Shown here one piece after another: positions 25,444 to 33,335 of a DNA stretch of 37,030 nt. The notes under the pieces are model-generated. The model saw only the letters and a list, made by a program, of their open reading frames with translations, was not told the origin of the DNA and searched no databases. The position numbers and the translations under genes are program-made. Origin of the DNA: Clostridiales bacterium (GTDB taxonomy: Bacteria; Bacillota; Clostridia; Christensenellales; Aristaeellaceae); contig SVGY01000006.1 in the NCBI GenBank assembly GCA_015056145.1, forward strand, positions 90,000 to 127,029. Reading direction: 5' to 3'. Each line of letters starts with the position of its first letter. Within the stretch, counting starts at the first letter, position 1.

Positions 25444-26076
25444 ATGGATTATCTGATTTTCTGTCTGGATATTGTCGGTACCATTTCCTTTGCCATCAGT
25501 GGAGCTATGACAGGCCTTAAGAAGAATATGGATATTTTCGGTGTATGCATGCTGGGCGTCACCACGGCGGTCGGCGGCGGCATCGTCCGGGATCTGCTGC
25601 TGGGCATAACGCCGCCCACGGCACTGGTAAACCCTCGAAATGTTTTTCTGGCCATTGTGGTTTCGGTAATCCTGTTTTTCCCCTTTGTACGCCGCTTCCT
25701 TCTCAGGCACCATGTCTATGACCGGCTCCTTCTCCTTGCAGACTCTGCCGGTCTTGGGCTTTTCACGGTGTACGGCATGCGTGTGGCGGTGCTGGCGGGC
25801 TTTAATTCAAACGCTTTCCTGCTGGTATTTGTGGGCGTTATTACCGGTGTGGGCGGCGGTGTGATCCGTGATCTTTTTGCCGGTGACCGGCCCTATATTT
25901 TCGTTAAGCATATTTATGCATGCGCCGCCATTGCCGGGGCATTGCTTTGCCTGTGGCTTTGGCCTGTTATCGGCCTTGACTGGGCAATGATCGCTGGAAT
26001 GGCTGTCACCATTGTTATTCGCCTGTTGTCTGCAAAGTATCGCTGGAGCCTTCCCCGGGCCCGGGAAACGGAGTAA
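25444..26076 (+). CDS. TRIC-type cation channel family protein (UPF0126)
   Basis: The 210-residue membrane protein has about seven helices and an internal duplication. Each half carries a glycine motif, TAVGGGIVRDLLLG near 37-50 and TGVGGGVIRDLFAG near 125-138. This is the signature of the UPF0126 family, now placed with trimeric intracellular cation channels. It should conduct K+ or a similar cation. ATG at 25444 follows GGAAGGA. Its 3' end overlaps the convergent gene on the minus strand by 62 bases. It lies 43 bases after the ligase-like gene and may be co-transcribed. Confidence 0.9.
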   Translation: MDYLIFCLDIVGTISFAISGAMTGLKKNMDIFGVCMLGVTTAVGGGIVRDLLLGITPPTALVNPRNVFLAIVVSVILFFPFVRRFLLRHHVYDRLLLLADSAGLGLFTVYGMRVAVLAGFNSNAFLLVFVGVITGVGGGVIRDLFAGDRPYIFVKHIYACAAIAGALLCLWLWPVIGLDWAMIAGMAVTIVIRLLSAKYRWSLPRARETE

Positions 26077-27334
26077 CCGCTTCGCTGCCAACCAGCAGAA
26101 GCCCCATGGCATAAACCAGGTATACATCCCTGCTGTAAAAAGATGTACCAAATGTACTCAGCATCAGGAGCGCCGCCCCCATCAGCACAAGATGGGGAAA
26201 CATGGTGCTCTTTTTTGCGCCTTTCCAGAGGCCCTGCTGCATTATGCCGATCATAATTCCCACCAAAGCCGTACCAACAACACCCATCCCAGAAAGCAGA
26301 TCCAGCAGCTCGCTGTGCTGGCTCAACTGTTTTTCTGCCGTAAAAAGAGTGCCGATAACGGGGGACGCCTTGAATCCTTCCCATGCAAGCACATAATGAT
26401 CAAGGCGGTTTCCGGTGGCAATGCTGGTTCCCTGAAGCATTTTCAGCAATCTGCGCAGATTATTGCGCATTTCCCGCATTTTCAGTTTGTCGGCGCTCCA
26501 GATGCCCAGGGAAACAATGGGTTCTCTGAGCAAAAAGATAATCACAAGGGACAAAAGCCCGATCAGAAGCGATGTGCCAAGCTTTATCCGGAATATTTTC
26601 CTGACGGCCAGGGCAGTGAGTTCCACCACCAGCACAATTGCAGCATACACCATTGCATATGTATACTGGCTCATGACGATCATCACCAGCACAAGGGCAA
26701 GAAAACCGAGATATCCCACCCTTTTCCATCCCTTTGATGCATGAATCCCCACGCAAAGCAGGGGGATCGCCATTACCGCTGCATACACAAAATCATATCC
26801 ACCAATATTCCGCAGCATCAGTTTGCGGGCCGTTTCGGGGTCTGTGGCTCCGCTGCCCAGCATACGGGGATAAGTATGGAACAGCTTTTTCACCGTGAGG
26901 CCCTGGCACATCCAGCCGATGGTGGTCAGTGTGGTGATGAGCATCATGGCAATGAGCACTATTTTTGCATAACGCCAGAGCGTTTTGTCTTCCTTGCGAA
27001 GTGCATAGGAAGCAAAGATCAGCGGATACCACAGCATCAGGTTCTGGGCATAGAATCCCGGCAACGAGGCGCCGCCCCGCTGGAGAAAAACATACAGCAC
27101 CAGGGGCATCGCCAAAGCGCAGGCTCCCTGCACAATCAGCAGCTTCCAATGGGCTTTCCACTCCTCCGCATCCAGAAGAAGGCCTGCCACAAAAAGAGCC
27201 ACCGCCGCTGCGCCGCATATTGCACCCCCAAGGGTCTGCACCGCCGGCAGCAATAGCCAGAAGCTGTACAGCAGCATGCTTGCGCTGCACAGCCGGAGTG
27301 ATGCTTTTTCTTTATTCAAAACAGGCTTCTTCAT
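26015..27334 (-). CDS. O-antigen ligase/polymerase-like membrane protein
   Basis: The 439-residue protein has about eleven hydrophobic segments. Between the last groups of helices it has TGNRLDHYVLAWEGFKASPVIGT followed by LSQHSELLDLLSGMGVVG, split here to stay within short runs: TGNRLDHYVLAW, EGFKASPVIGT, HSELLDLLSGMGVVG. This is the layout of Wzy_C-type O-antigen ligases and polymerases (Arg, then a His-rich loop with PLFG.G and HN.(Y/L)). It has no glycosyltransferase neighbours, so its surface glycan partner is unknown. ATG at 27334 is chosen because AGGGGG lies 8-9 bases upstream; an earlier ATG at 27355 lacks a ribosome site. The last 62 bases overlap the TRIC gene tail to tail. Confidence 0.75.
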   Translation of the reverse strand: MKKPVLNKEKASLRLCSASMLLYSFWLLLPAVQTLGGAICGAAAVALFVAGLLLDAEEWKAHWKLLIVQGACALAMPLVLYVFLQRGGASLPGFYAQNLMLWYPLIFASYALRKEDKTLWRYAKIVLIAMMLITTLTTIGWMCQGLTVKKLFHTYPRMLGSGATDPETARKLMLRNIGGYDFVYAAVMAIPLLCVGIHASKGWKRVGYLGFLALVLVMIVMSQYTYAMVYAAIVLVVELTALAVRKIFRIKLGTSLLIGLLSLVIIFLLREPIVSLGIWSADKLKMREMRNNLRRLLKMLQGTSIATGNRLDHYVLAWEGFKASPVIGTLFTAEKQLSQHSELLDLLSGMGVVGTALVGIMIGIMQQGLWKGAKKSTMFPHLVLMGAALLMLSTFGTSFYSRDVYLVYAMGLLLVGSEAVTPFPGPGEGSSDTLQTTGE

Positions 27335-27377
27335 TAGTCTGCCCCCTGCTTTCATATTTTACTGAAAAAAGTCTATC

Positions 27378-27412
27378 AAAAAAGCCTTTCGCTGTCAACG
27401 AAAGGCCTTTTT
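27378..27412 (-). terminator. Terminator after the AraC gene
   Basis: GCCTTTCG (27384-27391) pairs with CGAAAGGC (27399-27406), with a one-base bulge before flanking A and T runs on both sides. It closes the sugar-transport operon and separates it from the membrane gene at 26015. Confidence 0.8.
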
Positions 27413-27417
27413 GTCAT

Positions 27418-28266
27418 TCACTCCTCCACGGGAGGGATCATGTTTGGAATGGGTTCCTTTTTTTCACCATTGTGTTTTGTAACCTGCGCCCTGTATTGGT
27501 TGGGGGCGATGTTACGCTGTGCCACAAAAGCCCGGTGGAACGTGCGGGGATTACCATAGCCGCACATATAGGCGATCTCCGATATGGAGATGTTGGTATC
27601 CCTCAGCAGCGAACAGGCTTTGCTGACCCGCAGCGAGTTGATGTGCTGCCGGAAACTGACATGCAATCTTTGGGAAAAGATATGCGACAGGTGAATCCTG
27701 CTGATGCCCAGCGCATGGGCCGTGCTTTCCAGGGAAAGAGGCTCGGTGAAGTGCTCCGCAATATAGTTGAGCACCTGATAGATCAGATTGGGCTGCGCAT
27801 TCTTGTCCAGGGGCTGCATATCCAACCTGGCAAACACATAGGAGAGAAACAGATGCAGATAACCGGTTTTCAGCGGCTCGATCTCCGCCTCGGAAAGGGT
27901 TTGAAGGTGACGAATGATCTGCCGGAGCTCCGGTGCCTGCTCCTTTGGCGAAATGAACAGGTTACACGGCAGCATGGTACGGAAGTTTCTGCTGAACTCG
28001 GGGATGATATCCGGACGGAAGATCCAGGTAAGGCCCTCGATATCGTCGGAAACTTCGTCATAACTGTGGGGAACCGCTGGGAAAATCAGCACTATATCGC
28101 CGGGAAACATTTCCCGCCTCATACCGGCGACGGTCAACTGCAGCGTACCCGCAGTAACGCACACGATTTCAGCCTCATCATGAACATGAGACGGAAAGGG
28201 ATGGTCGCAGATATAACTTACAGTAACGTCTTCGGTGCGACGTTCGTAGAACATCAAGAGGGACAT
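27418..28266 (-). CDS. AraC-family transcriptional regulator
   Basis: The 282-residue protein has an N-terminal cupin-like sensing domain (HPFPSHVHDEAEIVCVTAG, about 23-41, then FPGDIVLIFPAVPHSY). The C-terminal double helix-turn-helix (about 180-275) includes SLESTAHALGISRIHLSHIF and ISEIAYMCGYGNPRTFHRAF. This is the standard AraC/XylS arrangement of sugar-responsive activators. It is the last gene of the transporter operon, 37 bases after the second permease. It probably activates that operon in response to the transported sugar; direct repeats near the operon's -35 are a candidate target. Confidence 0.93.
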   Translation of the reverse strand: MSLLMFYERRTEDVTVSYICDHPFPSHVHDEAEIVCVTAGTLQLTVAGMRREMFPGDIVLIFPAVPHSYDEVSDDIEGLTWIFRPDIIPEFSRNFRTMLPCNLFISPKEQAPELRQIIRHLQTLSEAEIEPLKTGYLHLFLSYVFARLDMQPLDKNAQPNLIYQVLNYIAEHFTEPLSLESTAHALGISRIHLSHIFSQRLHVSFRQHINSLRVSKACSLLRDTNISISEIAYMCGYGNPRTFHRAFVAQRNIAPNQYRAQVTKHNGEKKEPIPNMIPPVEE

Positions 28267-28303
28267 GGTAGGTAACCTGCCTTTCCCGGTGATAGTGTAA
28301 TAA

Positions 28304-29224
28304 TCAGCCCTTTACGCCGCCCAGCACCATGCCGGTAACGAAGTAGCGCTGCAGGAAGGGATAAACCACCAGAATCGGCACAGCAGATACAACGGTGGTA
28401 GCGCAGCGAACGGTGATAGGCGTGGTCTTGCTGGCGTGGGCCAGAGCGTCAGCGGTGGCGTTGGCGGAGTTGGCGCTCTGGGTGGAGGTGGCCAACTTCA
28501 TCTTCAGCAGGTACTGCAGGGTATGCAGATACTTCTTGCCGCCGTTGTACAGCTGGGTGTCAAACCACTGGTTCCATGCACCTACAGCCACAAACAGGGC
28601 AACGGTGGCCAGCACGGGGGTGCACAGGGGGAAGATGATCTGCCAGAAGATACGCAGGTCATTAGCGCCGTCAATACGTGCGGATTCCACCAGCGCCTCG
28701 GGAAGGCCGATGATGTAGGTACGGATAACGATCATATTGAAGCAGCTGAACATGGTGGGAATGATGTAAACCCAGAAGGTACCGTCCAGGTTCAGCGTTC
28801 TGGAGATCAGCAGGAAGTTGGGGATCAGACCAGCGTTGACGTACATGGTCATAACCACAGTCAGGGTGATGAACTTGCCAAGCACATATTCCTTGCGGCT
28901 CAGGGAAAAGGCCAGCATGGAGGTGAACAGCAGGTTCAGCAGGGTGGTGATCACCGTACGGGCAACGGAGATGCCAAATGCGTTATAGGTCAGCTCGTCG
29001 GAGAGCAGGTCGGCGTAAGCCTTGGTGCTGAAAACACGGGGCCAGAGGCCGATGCCGCCACGAACGGCGTCAATACCATCGTTGAAGGAAATGGCTACGG
29101 TATTCAGTACCGGGTAAAGGGTAATGAACATCAGCAGGCAGAGAATAATGGTATTAACAATCGGGAAAACGATATCCCGTTTCTGGCTTTTTCTTTTATT
29201 CAATGTAATAGCGGGTGCAGTCAC
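28304..29224 (-). CDS. Carbohydrate ABC transporter permease, LplC type
   Basis: This 306-residue CUT1-family permease has six membrane helices. The EAA loop that contacts the ATPase reads ESARIDGANDLRIFWQIIFP near 195-214. The N-terminal segment FPIVNTIILCLLMFITLYPV is typical of LplC/YtcP proteins, which take up oligosaccharides. GTG at 29224 is supported by GGAGGG about 8 bases upstream. It lies 14 bases downstream of the partner permease. No ATPase gene is present, so a shared MsmK-like ATPase elsewhere is likely. Confidence 0.95.
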   Translation of the reverse strand: MTAPAITLNKRKSQKRDIVFPIVNTIILCLLMFITLYPVLNTVAISFNDGIDAVRGGIGLWPRVFSTKAYADLLSDELTYNAFGISVARTVITTLLNLLFTSMLAFSLSRKEYVLGKFITLTVVMTMYVNAGLIPNFLLISRTLNLDGTFWVYIIPTMFSCFNMIVIRTYIIGLPEALVESARIDGANDLRIFWQIIFPLCTPVLATVALFVAVGAWNQWFDTQLYNGGKKYLHTLQYLLKMKLATSTQSANSANATADALAHASKTTPITVRCATTVVSAVPILVVYPFLQRYFVTGMVLGGVKG

Positions 29225-29238
29225 TGGATATCCCTCCC

Positions 29239-30189
29239 TTACAGCAAAGTTTCTTCATCCAGGGCCTTCGCAATGAAGTTGGCGCCAAAGAGAAGAATGA
29301 TACCAACAACGCTCTTGAACATACCGGCTGCAATAGCACGGCCATATTTATTATTACCAATACCATAGTTCATAACAAAAACGTCGATGGTCTGAGAACG
29401 ATCAAGAACCTGAGCGTTGCCGAGCAAGTACTGGATTTCAAAACCAGCCTCCATCAAGTGACCGATGTTCATGATCAAAAGAACCACGAAGGTGGACTTG
29501 ATGCCGGGCAACGTAACGTGAAGAATACGGCGGAAACGGCCTGCGCCGTCGATAGCTGCCGCTTCATAAAGAGTGGGGTCGATAGAGGTCATGGTGGAAA
29601 TGTAGATGATGGAGTTCCAGCCTACTTCCTTCCACACATTGATTACGCCCACGAGGCCCCAGAAGTACTTCTTATCACCAAGCCAGTAGACGGTGTCCTT
29701 CGTCAGACCGAGCGTCTTGAGAACATGGTTGACAGGACCATTGTAGGCAAAAATTTCCTGAGCCATGGATACTACGATTACCATACTCAAGAAGTGAGGC
29801 AGATAGGTAACGGTCTGCACCGTACGCTTGAAGCCCTTATTGCGGACTTCGTTAAGGAGAATTGCCAGGAGTACTGCGGACAGCGTGCCCAGCACAAGGT
29901 TGATGGTGCTCATGGCCAGGGTGTTCCAGATACTCTGGATGAAGTCGTCACGGCCAAAGAGCCACTGGAAGTTGCCAAGACCAATCCAGTCTGCGCCGGT
30001 TTTGATGGTTTTGGTATCCAGGTTTTCAAAAGCATAGCGCCAGCCCCACAGGGGGTAGTAGTTAAAGAACAGAACATACAAAAGCACAGGAACAGACATC
30101 AGCAGCAGGTATTTCTGCTCCCAAAGTTTGTTCCAGATGCTCTTCTTTCTGGAAGTCTGACCCGGTATATTCTGAGTTACCGCCGTCAT
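29239..30189 (-). CDS. Carbohydrate ABC transporter permease, LplB type
   Basis: This 316-residue CUT1 permease has six helices after a short cytoplasmic N-terminus. The hallmark PVLLYVLFFNYYPLWG lies near 38-53, and the EAA loop reads EAAAIDGAGRFRRILHVTLP near 205-224. It forms the membrane channel with the LplC-type partner downstream. ATG at 30189 follows AAAGGGG. A stem-loop terminator lies between it and the upstream binding-protein gene, which should make permease mRNA scarcer than binding-protein mRNA. Confidence 0.95.
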   Translation of the reverse strand: MTAVTQNIPGQTSRKKSIWNKLWEQKYLLLMSVPVLLYVLFFNYYPLWGWRYAFENLDTKTIKTGADWIGLGNFQWLFGRDDFIQSIWNTLAMSTINLVLGTLSAVLLAILLNEVRNKGFKRTVQTVTYLPHFLSMVIVVSMAQEIFAYNGPVNHVLKTLGLTKDTVYWLGDKKYFWGLVGVINVWKEVGWNSIIYISTMTSIDPTLYEAAAIDGAGRFRRILHVTLPGIKSTFVVLLIMNIGHLMEAGFEIQYLLGNAQVLDRSQTIDVFVMNYGIGNNKYGRAIAAGMFKSVVGIILLFGANFIAKALDEETLL

Positions 30190-30208
30190 CGTTGTGTACC
30201 CCTTTCCG

Positions 30209-30244
30209 AAAAAACTATGGGGAGAGAAGAGTCTCTCCCCATAG
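30209..30244 (-). terminator. Intra-operon stem-loop between binding protein and permease
   Basis: CTATGGGGAGAG (30215-30226) and CTCTCCCCATAG (30233-30244) form a perfect 12-bp stem with a 6-base loop. On the minus strand it is followed by TTTTTTC. It has all the parts of an intrinsic terminator but lies within an operon, so partial read-through is expected. Confidence 0.75.
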
Positions 30245-30260
30245 CGTTGAAAGAATTAGA

Positions 30261-31898
30261 TTACTTGGTGGCCAGTTCCACGAGCTTCAGAACTTCAGCC
30301 TGCATGAACTCAGTGTAAATCTGAGCGCTGGGGGTGATTTCAGCAACGAAAGCATCCCAGTTGGCATCGAATTCTGCATCGTCGGCGCTCATGATGATCT
30401 TGGGCAGCCACTGATCCTGGATGAGGAGGTAGTCATCGTAGTCATCCTGGATGGGAGCCTTGTCGATCTGCCAAGCTTCTCCGTAGGGAGCCAGCTCGAT
30501 GGGAGCGTTGAAGAAGTCAGCGGGCTTCTTGTAGCCGTAGGCAGTCAGGAATTCCTTGTCGTAGTCGCTCATCAGAGCGAAGTAGTTTTCATCCTGATCG
30601 GCGGGAGCCCAGGCGTTGCCGTCATCCATGGTGCCCTGCTTCTTGGGAGCGGATTCCCAGATGGCCAGAGCCTGGTTGGCTTTCTTCCAGGTAGCGTCGG
30701 AGCGGACGTTGTACTGCTCAGCAGTCATCAGCATACGGCCGTTTTCTACATAGTAGTCTTCGCCTTCAATACCCCACTGCAGGATCTTCTGCCATTCGTC
30801 GGACAGCAGAGCCTCGAACAGGGCGATCATGCGCTCAGGATCTTCGCAGCTGGTGGAGATACCGAAGCCACGATCCTTGTTGGGCACAGCGCCGTTGAGG
30901 TAGTGCTCTTCGATAACGCCGAAGCCGTAGGACTCGTCATAAACGAGGGGCAGAGCGATGTAGGTGTTCTTGTACATACCGGCGGTTTCCAGAGCGGCGG
31001 TGGCGGTGCCGAAGTCCCAGGTCTGGTCGAACATACCCAGAACGGTGCCGCTGGACAGCTTGGCGATGTACTGGTCATAGGTCATAACGAAGGTGTCGGG
31101 GTTGATGAGGCCCTTCTTGTAAGCTTCGTTCAGCTTCTTGTAGTAGGGCTTTGCATAGGGCTTGTCGATGAAGGTTTCGGTTTCGTAGTTGCCGGAATTC
31201 ACGTTGATCAGCACTTCACCGTCGTTGGGGCGGCCCATCAGGTGCTGAACGGGGTTGATCAGGCAGAAGTGACGCCAGTCTTCGCACAGGATGGCGAAGC
31301 CTTCGTAAGCGGCGCCGTTTTCATCGGTGGGGTTAGCAGCGATGAAGCGCTCGATCAGATCGAAGTACTGATCCAGGGTCTTGATCTGGGGATAGTTGTC
31401 CCAAGCCAGAACCTGCTTCTGGATGAAGAAAGCGGGGCCGTTGCAGGCCATCTGGATCTGAGCGTTGTAGTGGATGCCGTAGTTGGGGATGATGAACAGT
31501 TCGCCGTTCTCATTGACCAGCTGGGGCAGCAGATCCTTGATGTGGTTGTAGAGGTTGGGGGTGCCTTCCTCGGTGATGTAGGGCATGAGGTCGATCAGGG
31601 CGCCGGCGTTGATCAGGGTCTCAGCAGAGTTGCCGCCGTCGAACAGATCGGGATACTCTTCGTTAGCCAGCTTGGTGCCCAGGGTTTCGTCCAGGTCGCC
31701 GGCCAGGAACTCGATTTCGAACTTGATGCCAAATTCTTCTTCGATCATTTTGTAGATCTTGTTGTCGCTGTCGGGCTGATCGCCGGGATCGCCACGGAAC
31801 ACGGTGACAACGATGGGCTCTTCGGTCTCAGCCAGGGCGATGGAAGCCATGGACAGGATCATGGACAGAGCCAGCAGCAATGCTACCAGTTTACGCAT
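30261..31898 (-). CDS. Extracellular sugar-binding protein of the ABC importer
   Basis: The 545-residue protein delivers a carbohydrate, probably an oligosaccharide, to the two permeases downstream. It resembles the large binding proteins (LipO/YtcQ type) that accompany LplB/LplC. The signal peptide MRKLVALLLALSMILSMASI ends in ALA near residue 23 with no Cys, so it is not a lipoprotein by sequence. The mature protein is acidic. It has regions IKFEIEFLAGDLDETLGTKL, then GAPYITEEG-like segments near 90-110, and no recognised catalytic motif. ATG at 31898 follows AAGGAGG. It is first in the operon. How it stays at the cell surface is unclear. Confidence 0.93.
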   Translation of the reverse strand: MRKLVALLLALSMILSMASIALAETEEPIVVTVFRGDPGDQPDSDNKIYKMIEEEFGIKFEIEFLAGDLDETLGTKLANEEYPDLFDGGNSAETLINAGALIDLMPYITEEGTPNLYNHIKDLLPQLVNENGELFIIPNYGIHYNAQIQMACNGPAFFIQKQVLAWDNYPQIKTLDQYFDLIERFIAANPTDENGAAYEGFAILCEDWRHFCLINPVQHLMGRPNDGEVLINVNSGNYETETFIDKPYAKPYYKKLNEAYKKGLINPDTFVMTYDQYIAKLSSGTVLGMFDQTWDFGTATAALETAGMYKNTYIALPLVYDESYGFGVIEEHYLNGAVPNKDRGFGISTSCEDPERMIALFEALLSDEWQKILQWGIEGEDYYVENGRMLMTAEQYNVRSDATWKKANQALAIWESAPKKQGTMDDGNAWAPADQDENYFALMSDYDKEFLTAYGYKKPADFFNAPIELAPYGEAWQIDKAPIQDDYDDYLLIQDQWLPKIIMSADDAEFDANWDAFVAEITPSAQIYTEFMQAEVLKLVELATK

Positions 31899-31948
31899 GT
31901 TGATAGTCCTCCTTATACTTTCTGGGAACTTCTTTCCCATTTACGACA

Positions 31949-32027
31949 ATTGTAAACAACCTTAAAAAACGTCTCAACGCTGTTTTGTCTCAACTTTCGG
32001 ACAAAAGTATCCTTCTTTTTGTCGAAA
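31949..32027 (-). promoter_or_regulatory. Sugar ABC operon promoter with direct repeats
   Basis: TTGAGA (31977-31972), 17 bases, TACAAT (31954-31949). The word GTTGAGAC occurs twice in the same direction, 16 bp apart (31978-31971 and 31994-31987), and the first copy overlaps the -35. Further upstream is an imperfect inverted repeat, TTTCGGACAAAA (31995-32006) and TTTTTGTCGAAA (32016-32027). Direct repeats at the -35 fit binding by an AraC-type activator such as the one encoded at the operon's end. The remainder of 32028-32386 is A/T-rich with only the palindrome at 32185. Confidence 0.55.
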
Positions 32028-32184
32028 TCGGTCTGTTTTTTAGCACTCCATATGTCAAAAAGTCCGATATTCCAATTAAGTAATCGGTTAAGTTGTTAAT
32101 TTGTACGAAAATAAGTACATGAAATAAAAAACACACATCATGTCAATAATCCTGTACACCAGAAAAACAGCCCGCCCCTTTCCC

Positions 32185-32198
32185 TAAAACGTTTTCAA
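32185..32198. promoter_or_regulatory. Candidate LacI/CcpA-type operator
   Basis: CTAAAACGTTTTCA contains the perfect palindrome AAAACGTTTT with a central CG, as in cre and other LacI-family sites. The complementary strand (TGAAAACGTTTTAG) matches the cre pattern TGNAANCGNWNNC except for one end. It lies about 240 bases upstream of the sugar-operon start and about 200 upstream of the methyltransferase promoter. The assignment rests on pattern alone. Confidence 0.3.
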
Positions 32199-32386
32199 AA
32201 GGACTGCAAACCCAGAAAAATCCAGGTTTCTTCTATCACATTTCCCCGGTTGTCCCTATTTTGAACCCGGTTTTCGCATAAAAAAAATGTCATTTTTTAA
32301 GATTGTTTTTTTGTCCACCCGGCAAAAACAAAATGTCAGGACAAAACGTATATTCCGATGTCTGCCCTGTCCGACCTCTCCCTTTT

Positions 32387-32437
32387 TTGCATTTTCCGCA
32401 TGCTGTGATAGAATAAAAAACGCCGCATGCCGGCGTT
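32387..32437 (+). promoter_or_regulatory. Methyltransferase promoter and leader hairpin
   Basis: TTGCAT (32387-32392), 16 bases, TAGAAT (32409-32414). Immediately after the expected start, AACGCCG (32419-32425) pairs with CGGCGTT (32431-32437) around a 5-base loop. The hairpin would form at the transcript's 5' end and may protect the mRNA. Confidence 0.45.
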
Positions 32438-32477
32438 ATACAGTCTTCAACATCCGCAAATTCCAGGAGGCCTTATC

Positions 32478-33260
32478 ATGTCTTATATAGAAAAAAACTC
32501 CCAGATATGGGATAAGCGCTCGGAGAACAACGATATCTGGTCTGTTGCTGTTTCCAGCGACAAAGTGAATCTTGCCAGGGAAGGCGTCTGGAGCATCGTG
32601 TTGACCCCGTCCAGGCCCGTGCCTGCCAGCTGGTTTCCCAAAAAGTTGGAAGGAAAAAAGATTCTTTGCCTTGCGGGGGGCGGCGGGCAGCAAGGGCCCA
32701 TCCTTGCGGCAGCAGGAGCAGATGTAACTGTATTTGACAACAGCAGGGTGCAGCTCATGAAGGATCAGTTTGTTGCCCAACGGGATCATCTCCCCCTCCG
32801 TACCGTGCAGGGCAACATGCAGGATCTGTCCGTTTTTGATGATGAAATATTTGATTGTATCGTGCATCCCTGGTCCAATGGATATATCGACAACGTGCGC
32901 CCCGTGTGGAAGGAATGCGCCCGGGTTCTTAAGAAAAACGGCTTGCTTCTGGCAGGGTTTGGAAATCCCATCAGCAGCATCTTCAACGTGGGCAAGTTTG
33001 AAAGAGGAATATTGCAGGTGGAAAACCGCATTCCCTATGCCGATATCGACCATCTGGACGACCCGGAAACCAGGGCCATCGCAGAAGCGGACGGCTTTTA
33101 CTGGAGCCACACGCTGGAAGACCAGATACAGGGCCAGACAGATGCAGGCTTTGCCATTGTGGATTTCTACGAGGATATTGGCGGATGCGCGCTGGATCAG
33201 TACATCAACTCTTCCATTGCCACAAAGGCCATCAAGCTGGGTGATACCGGCTGGGAATGA
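32478..33260 (+). CDS. Class I SAM-dependent methyltransferase
   Basis: The 260-residue protein has SAM-binding motif I as KILCLAGGGGQQGPILAAAG near 55-74, followed by the acidic end of strand 2 (VTVFDNS). Later motifs include FDCIVHPWSNGYI and the post-motif segment ARVLKKNGLLLAGFGNP. The substrate is not evident. A gene-specific C-terminal part follows from about 170 (IPYADIDHLDD). ATG at 32478 is chosen because AGGAGG lies about 7 bases upstream. It is a single-gene unit between two other promoters and a terminator-like hairpin. Confidence 0.88.
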   Translation: MSYIEKNSQIWDKRSENNDIWSVAVSSDKVNLAREGVWSIVLTPSRPVPASWFPKKLEGKKILCLAGGGGQQGPILAAAGADVTVFDNSRVQLMKDQFVAQRDHLPLRTVQGNMQDLSVFDDEIFDCIVHPWSNGYIDNVRPVWKECARVLKKNGLLLAGFGNPISSIFNVGKFERGILQVENRIPYADIDHLDDPETRAIAEADGFYWSHTLEDQIQGQTDAGFAIVDFYEDIGGCALDQYINSSIATKAIKLGDTGWE

Positions 33261-33270
33261 ACGTACAAAG

Positions 33271-33312
33271 GCGCACTAACCTTCCGCCCGGAAAGGCGGT
33301 GGGCAAGTGCGC
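33271..33312. terminator. Terminator-like hairpin between methyltransferase and ABC-F genes
   Basis: GCGCAC (33271-33276) pairs with GTGCGC (33307-33312), and CCGCC/GGCGG pairs can form inside. TTCTGTTTATGTT follows on the plus strand. The two genes converge here, so it may work both ways. Confidence 0.5.
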
Positions 33313-33335
33313 TTCTGTTTATGTTATTCAGTTTT

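Noticed and set aside
30192..31955. A 587-codon open frame on the plus strand opposite the sugar-binding protein
   Set aside because: It is antisense to a clear binding protein with signal peptide and operon partners; its sequence is a Val/Gly-rich mirror.
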